In this document: in pieces, positions 61,919-64,000 of the stretch
Layout: each line of letters opens with the position of its first letter
Numbering within the stretch: position 1 is the stretch's first letter
NCBI RefSeq assembly: GCF_003932715.1
Contig: NZ_CP020700.1
Location: 1,054,001 to 1,118,000 of the forward strand
Source of the DNA: Streptomyces tsukubensis
GTDB lineage: Bacteria > Actinomycetota > Actinomycetes > Streptomycetales > Streptomycetaceae
DNA: 64,000 bases
Direction: 5' to 3'
Position numbers and translations under genes: made by a program
Notes under the pieces: model-generated
The model's database searches: none
What the model saw: the letters and a program-made list of their open reading frames with translations, nothing else
Told to the model about the DNA's origin: nothing

Positions 61919-62392
61919 TTACTGACTGTTGGTCCCGAAGTCCTCCGGGGAGATCTGGTCGAGGAACTCGCGGAACTTCTCCACCTCGTCCTCCTGCTCG
62001 TCGGGGATGGCGATCCCCGCATCGTCGAGGACGTCGTCACTGCCGTAGATCGGCGCTCCGGCACGCAGCGCGAGCGCTATGGCGTCGGAGGGACGGGCGC
62101 TGACCTCGACCCCGCCGGAGAACACCAGCTCCGCGTAGAAGACGCCTTCCCGCAGATCGGTGATGCGCACCTCGGTCAGCTCCTGACCCAGCGCGTCCAG
62201 CACGTCCTTGAAGAGGTCATGAGTCAGCGGTCTGGCCGGTGCCATGCCCTGCTGGCCGAGGGCGATCGCGGTCGCCTCCCCGGGCCCGATCCAAATGGGG
62301 AGGTACCGATCGCCTCCCACTTCTCGCAGGAGCACGATCGGTTGATTGGAGGGCATCTCCACCCGGACACCCACAACGTCGAGCTCGTTCAC
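61919..62392 (-). CDS. DUF151 bifunctional nuclease family protein
   Basis: 157 residues, GTG start. MPSNQPIVLLREVGGDRYLP, IWIGPGEATAIALGQQGMAP, ELVFSGGVEVSARPSDAIAL and ALRAGAPIYGSDDVL are the DUF151 core, usual length. Family members have been described as bifunctional (DNase/RNase) nucleases; the catalytic residues are not defined by motif alone. Acidic C-terminal tail. Conserved neighbour of FtsR and the FHA gene. Confidence 0.92.
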   Translation of the reverse strand: MNELDVVGVRVEMPSNQPIVLLREVGGDRYLPIWIGPGEATAIALGQQGMAPARPLTHDLFKDVLDALGQELTEVRITDLREGVFYAELVFSGGVEVSARPSDAIALALRAGAPIYGSDDVLDDAGIAIPDEQEDEVEKFREFLDQISPEDFGTNSQ

Positions 62393-62445
62393 ACAGCAAC
62401 CCTAGGCCGTGACCGGTCCCTTTGGATAGTCGGGCAGAGCCGTGA

Positions 62446-63222
62446 TCAGTCGATGCGCACGCCGAGGGCGGTCTCCATCAGAGCGGCATGGAGCCGTACG
62501 GACAGGGTCGCCAGCTCCTTGGCCGTGGCCTCGGCCCGGGCTCTGGTCCGCGGATTGGGATGCCGCCGCAAGGGTGCCACCACCTGCTCGACGAGTCCCG
62601 CCTCCCGGTCGGCCGCGGCCCGCATGGCCCGCAGATGGCGGGGCTCCAGACCGAACCGGCCCAGGTCGGCGACGAGCCGGGCCACCGTGACGGCCCCGGC
62701 GTCGAAGGAACCGTCGGCAGCGGCCGTGAGCAGTCCGTAGGACTCCCAGTCCGCCAGCTCCTCCGGGCCCACCCCGGCGGCGGCCAGCAGCTCGGCCCGT
62801 CCGATCCGGGCCGCGGTGGGCCGATCGGCCTCCGCCGGCGCCCCCGGGCCGGAATCGCCCGGACCGCCCGCGGAACCGTCGGCCGCATCCGGCTGCGGAC
62901 CCGGGGCGGGCAGCAGCGGCTGCTCTCCCCGGGCCACGGCGTCGAGATGCTCCCGGATGACCTTCAGCGGCAGATAGTGGTCCCGCTGCATCCGCAGCAC
63001 CTGGGCCAGCCGCTCCACATCCGCCTGGGAGAACTTTCGGTACCCCGATGGGGTACGCCGGGGCTCGACGAGACCTTCCGCCTCCAGGAAACGGATCTTG
63101 GAGATGGTGACCTCGGGAAACTCGTCCTGAAGCCGGGTGAGCACCGTGCCGATGCTCATCAGCCTCTCTCCCGCGTCGCCGGCGGCGCCGTTCCCGGCGC
63201 CGCCCGTCGGTGTTCGCAGCAT
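62446..63222 (-). CDS. ftsR: MerR-family regulator FtsR
   Basis: 258 residues. SIGTVLTRLQDEFPEVTISK, IRFLEAEGLVEPRRTPSGYR, KFSQADVERLAQVLRMQRDH form the winged helix; a Pro/Gly linker precedes a C-terminal helical domain (ADWESYGLLTAAADGSFDAG, EPRHLRAMRAAADREAGLVE) ending VRID. The homologue in corynebacteria (FtsR) activates ftsZ; Mycobacterium Rv1828 binds DNA similarly. ATG 63222 is the family-like start (GTG 63234 also possible). Next to the FHA gene and DUF151. Confidence 0.92.
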   Translation of the reverse strand: MLRTPTGGAGNGAAGDAGERLMSIGTVLTRLQDEFPEVTISKIRFLEAEGLVEPRRTPSGYRKFSQADVERLAQVLRMQRDHYLPLKVIREHLDAVARGEQPLLPAPGPQPDAADGSAGGPGDSGPGAPAEADRPTAARIGRAELLAAAGVGPEELADWESYGLLTAAADGSFDAGAVTVARLVADLGRFGLEPRHLRAMRAAADREAGLVEQVVAPLRRHPNPRTRARAEATAKELATLSVRLHAALMETALGVRID

Positions 63223-63257
63223 GTGCCTTCCCACGGATGAACCGCGACGGCCGGCGA

Positions 63258-63806
63258 TCAGTAGCCCCGCTGGCTCGCGTGGCTCGCGTAGAAGACCAGC
63301 CGGTACTTGCCGATCTGAACCTCGTCACCGCTCGTCAGATACACGGAGTCGATGGGCTCACGGTTGACGTACGTGCCGTTGAGGCTGCCGACGTCGGCGA
63401 CGCTGAAGCTGCCGTCCTGGCCTCTGCGGAACTCCACATGACGGCGGGATACGGTCACGTCGTCGAGGAAGATATCGCTCTGCGGGTGACGGCCCGCGGT
63501 CGTCAGATCCCCGTCGAGCAGGAAACGGCTGCCCGAGTTCGGTCCACGGCGCACCACCAGCAGCGCCGATCCCAGCGGCAGGGCGTCCACCGCGGCCTGG
63601 GCCTCCGGCGACAGCGACGGCAGCTGGGTCTGACCGGTCGTCTCGGAGTCGTACGCCTCCAGACCCGAAATGGAGATCGTCGACGTCGTCTCCGAGGAGC
63701 GCTCGGGAACCACACCGGGCTTCAGCGGCGCACCGCAGTTGGAGCAGAACCGGCTGGACTCGGGGTTGCGGTTACCGCACCTCGTACAGACCGTCACACC
63801 CGCCAT
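63258..63806 (-). CDS. FHA-domain protein, GarA/OdhI type, with N-terminal zinc ribbon
   Basis: 182 residues from ATG 63806, which has AGGAGG eight bases upstream; an in-frame GTG at 63986 would add 60 low-complexity residues. A zinc ribbon CTRCGNRNPESSRFCSNCG (four Cys) leads, then the phospho-acceptor stretch RSSETTSTISISG with the ETTS motif used by PknB/PknG-type kinases, then an FHA domain with GRHPQSDIFLDDVTVSRRH and SLNGTYVN. GarA and OdhI inhibit 2-oxoglutarate dehydrogenase when unphosphorylated, so this is likely a switch between glutamate and TCA flux. Mycobacterial GarA lacks the ribbon, as far as I recall. Confidence 0.93.
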   Translation of the reverse strand: MAGVTVCTRCGNRNPESSRFCSNCGAPLKPGVVPERSSETTSTISISGLEAYDSETTGQTQLPSLSPEAQAAVDALPLGSALLVVRRGPNSGSRFLLDGDLTTAGRHPQSDIFLDDVTVSRRHVEFRRGQDGSFSVADVGSLNGTYVNREPIDSVYLTSGDEVQIGKYRLVFYASHASQRGY

Positions 63807-64000
63807 GGAAGGATCCTCCTGCCGCGGCTGCCCCCCACGGGGGTTGGTCGCATAGGGGTCGGAGGCATACCCCCCACCCGCACCTGAGGTCGATGATTCA
63901 CCGAAACCTATGCGCCCGGCACCGGCAGGGTCAACTGACGACGCGCCCGGCGCGGGGGGAAACTCCCCGCCCCCCTGACCACCCACCTCGTCCCGGAACA

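Noticed and set aside
63807..63986. Extended N-terminus of the FHA protein from the GTG at 63986
   Set aside because: The extra 60 residues are Gly/Pro low-complexity, and the ATG at 63806 has a perfect AGGAGG at ideal spacing.

Overview
This window is high-GC actinobacterial chromosome, almost certainly Streptomyces. The reasons are the very high G+C with strong third-position bias, the many GTG starts, a conservon operon (sensor kinase, roadblock, DUF742, GTPase, P450), a stand-alone divergent EF-Tu, a DUF5999 protein, and many small divergent regulator/target pairs. It reads as core or near-core chromosome. I see no rRNA, tRNA, CRISPR array, insertion sequence, integrase or prophage block.

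Layout. 1-11 kb: a DUF885 protein cut by the window edge, an SDR, a divergent rhodanese/Lrp pair, the sbcD-sbcC nuclease operon, YigZ and CoA-binding proteins, a YbaK deacylase, and a divergent XRE-cupin/EamA exporter pair. 11-17.4 kb: a hexapeptide acyltransferase, then a five-gene conservon of the rar/cvn9 type whose P450 lacks residues normally needed for catalysis. 17.4-25.8 kb: a hotdog protein, a Q/P-rich membrane protein, a spermidine-synthase-like protein, a tuf3-type EF-Tu with a degenerate G4 motif, a 13-copy heptamer repeat, TVP38 and UppP membrane proteins, and an RlmG-like methyltransferase. 25.8-29.9 kb: an oxidoreductase and an FAD monooxygenase that overlap by 128 bp, controlled from a TetR gene with two visible operators. 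30-37.7 kb: ung, an orphan peptide-type binding lipoprotein, two FabG-type SDRs, an overlapping HipA-like kinase/DUF3037 pair, a Tat-exported fibre-like protein with a small coiled-coil protein, and a methyltransferase. 37.8-48 kb: a TetR/SRPBCC pair with mirrored operators, a Rieske lipoprotein, a triad-less isochorismatase-fold protein, a LysR/EamA pair, a MocR/PNPOx pair sharing a palindrome, and two more EamA exporters. 48-55.9 kb: a Clp-N protein, SRPBCC, PadR/PhzF, a CPBP protease, a glutamate-cysteine ligase-like protein, a possible structured RNA and a DUF5999 protein.

56-64 kb is the clearest functional neighbourhood: FHA protein (GarA/OdhI type), FtsR, DUF151 nuclease, a MerR regulator, dinB, a PRC-barrel protein, and gcvP under a tandem glycine riboswitch. 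Without dinB and the PRC gene this is the order of mycobacterial Rv1827-Rv1832, which links glycine and 2-oxoglutarate metabolism to division control.

All calls come from reading the sequence by eye and from known family motifs. No search or folding program was run. Operators, terminators and the structured RNA are pattern-based predictions.
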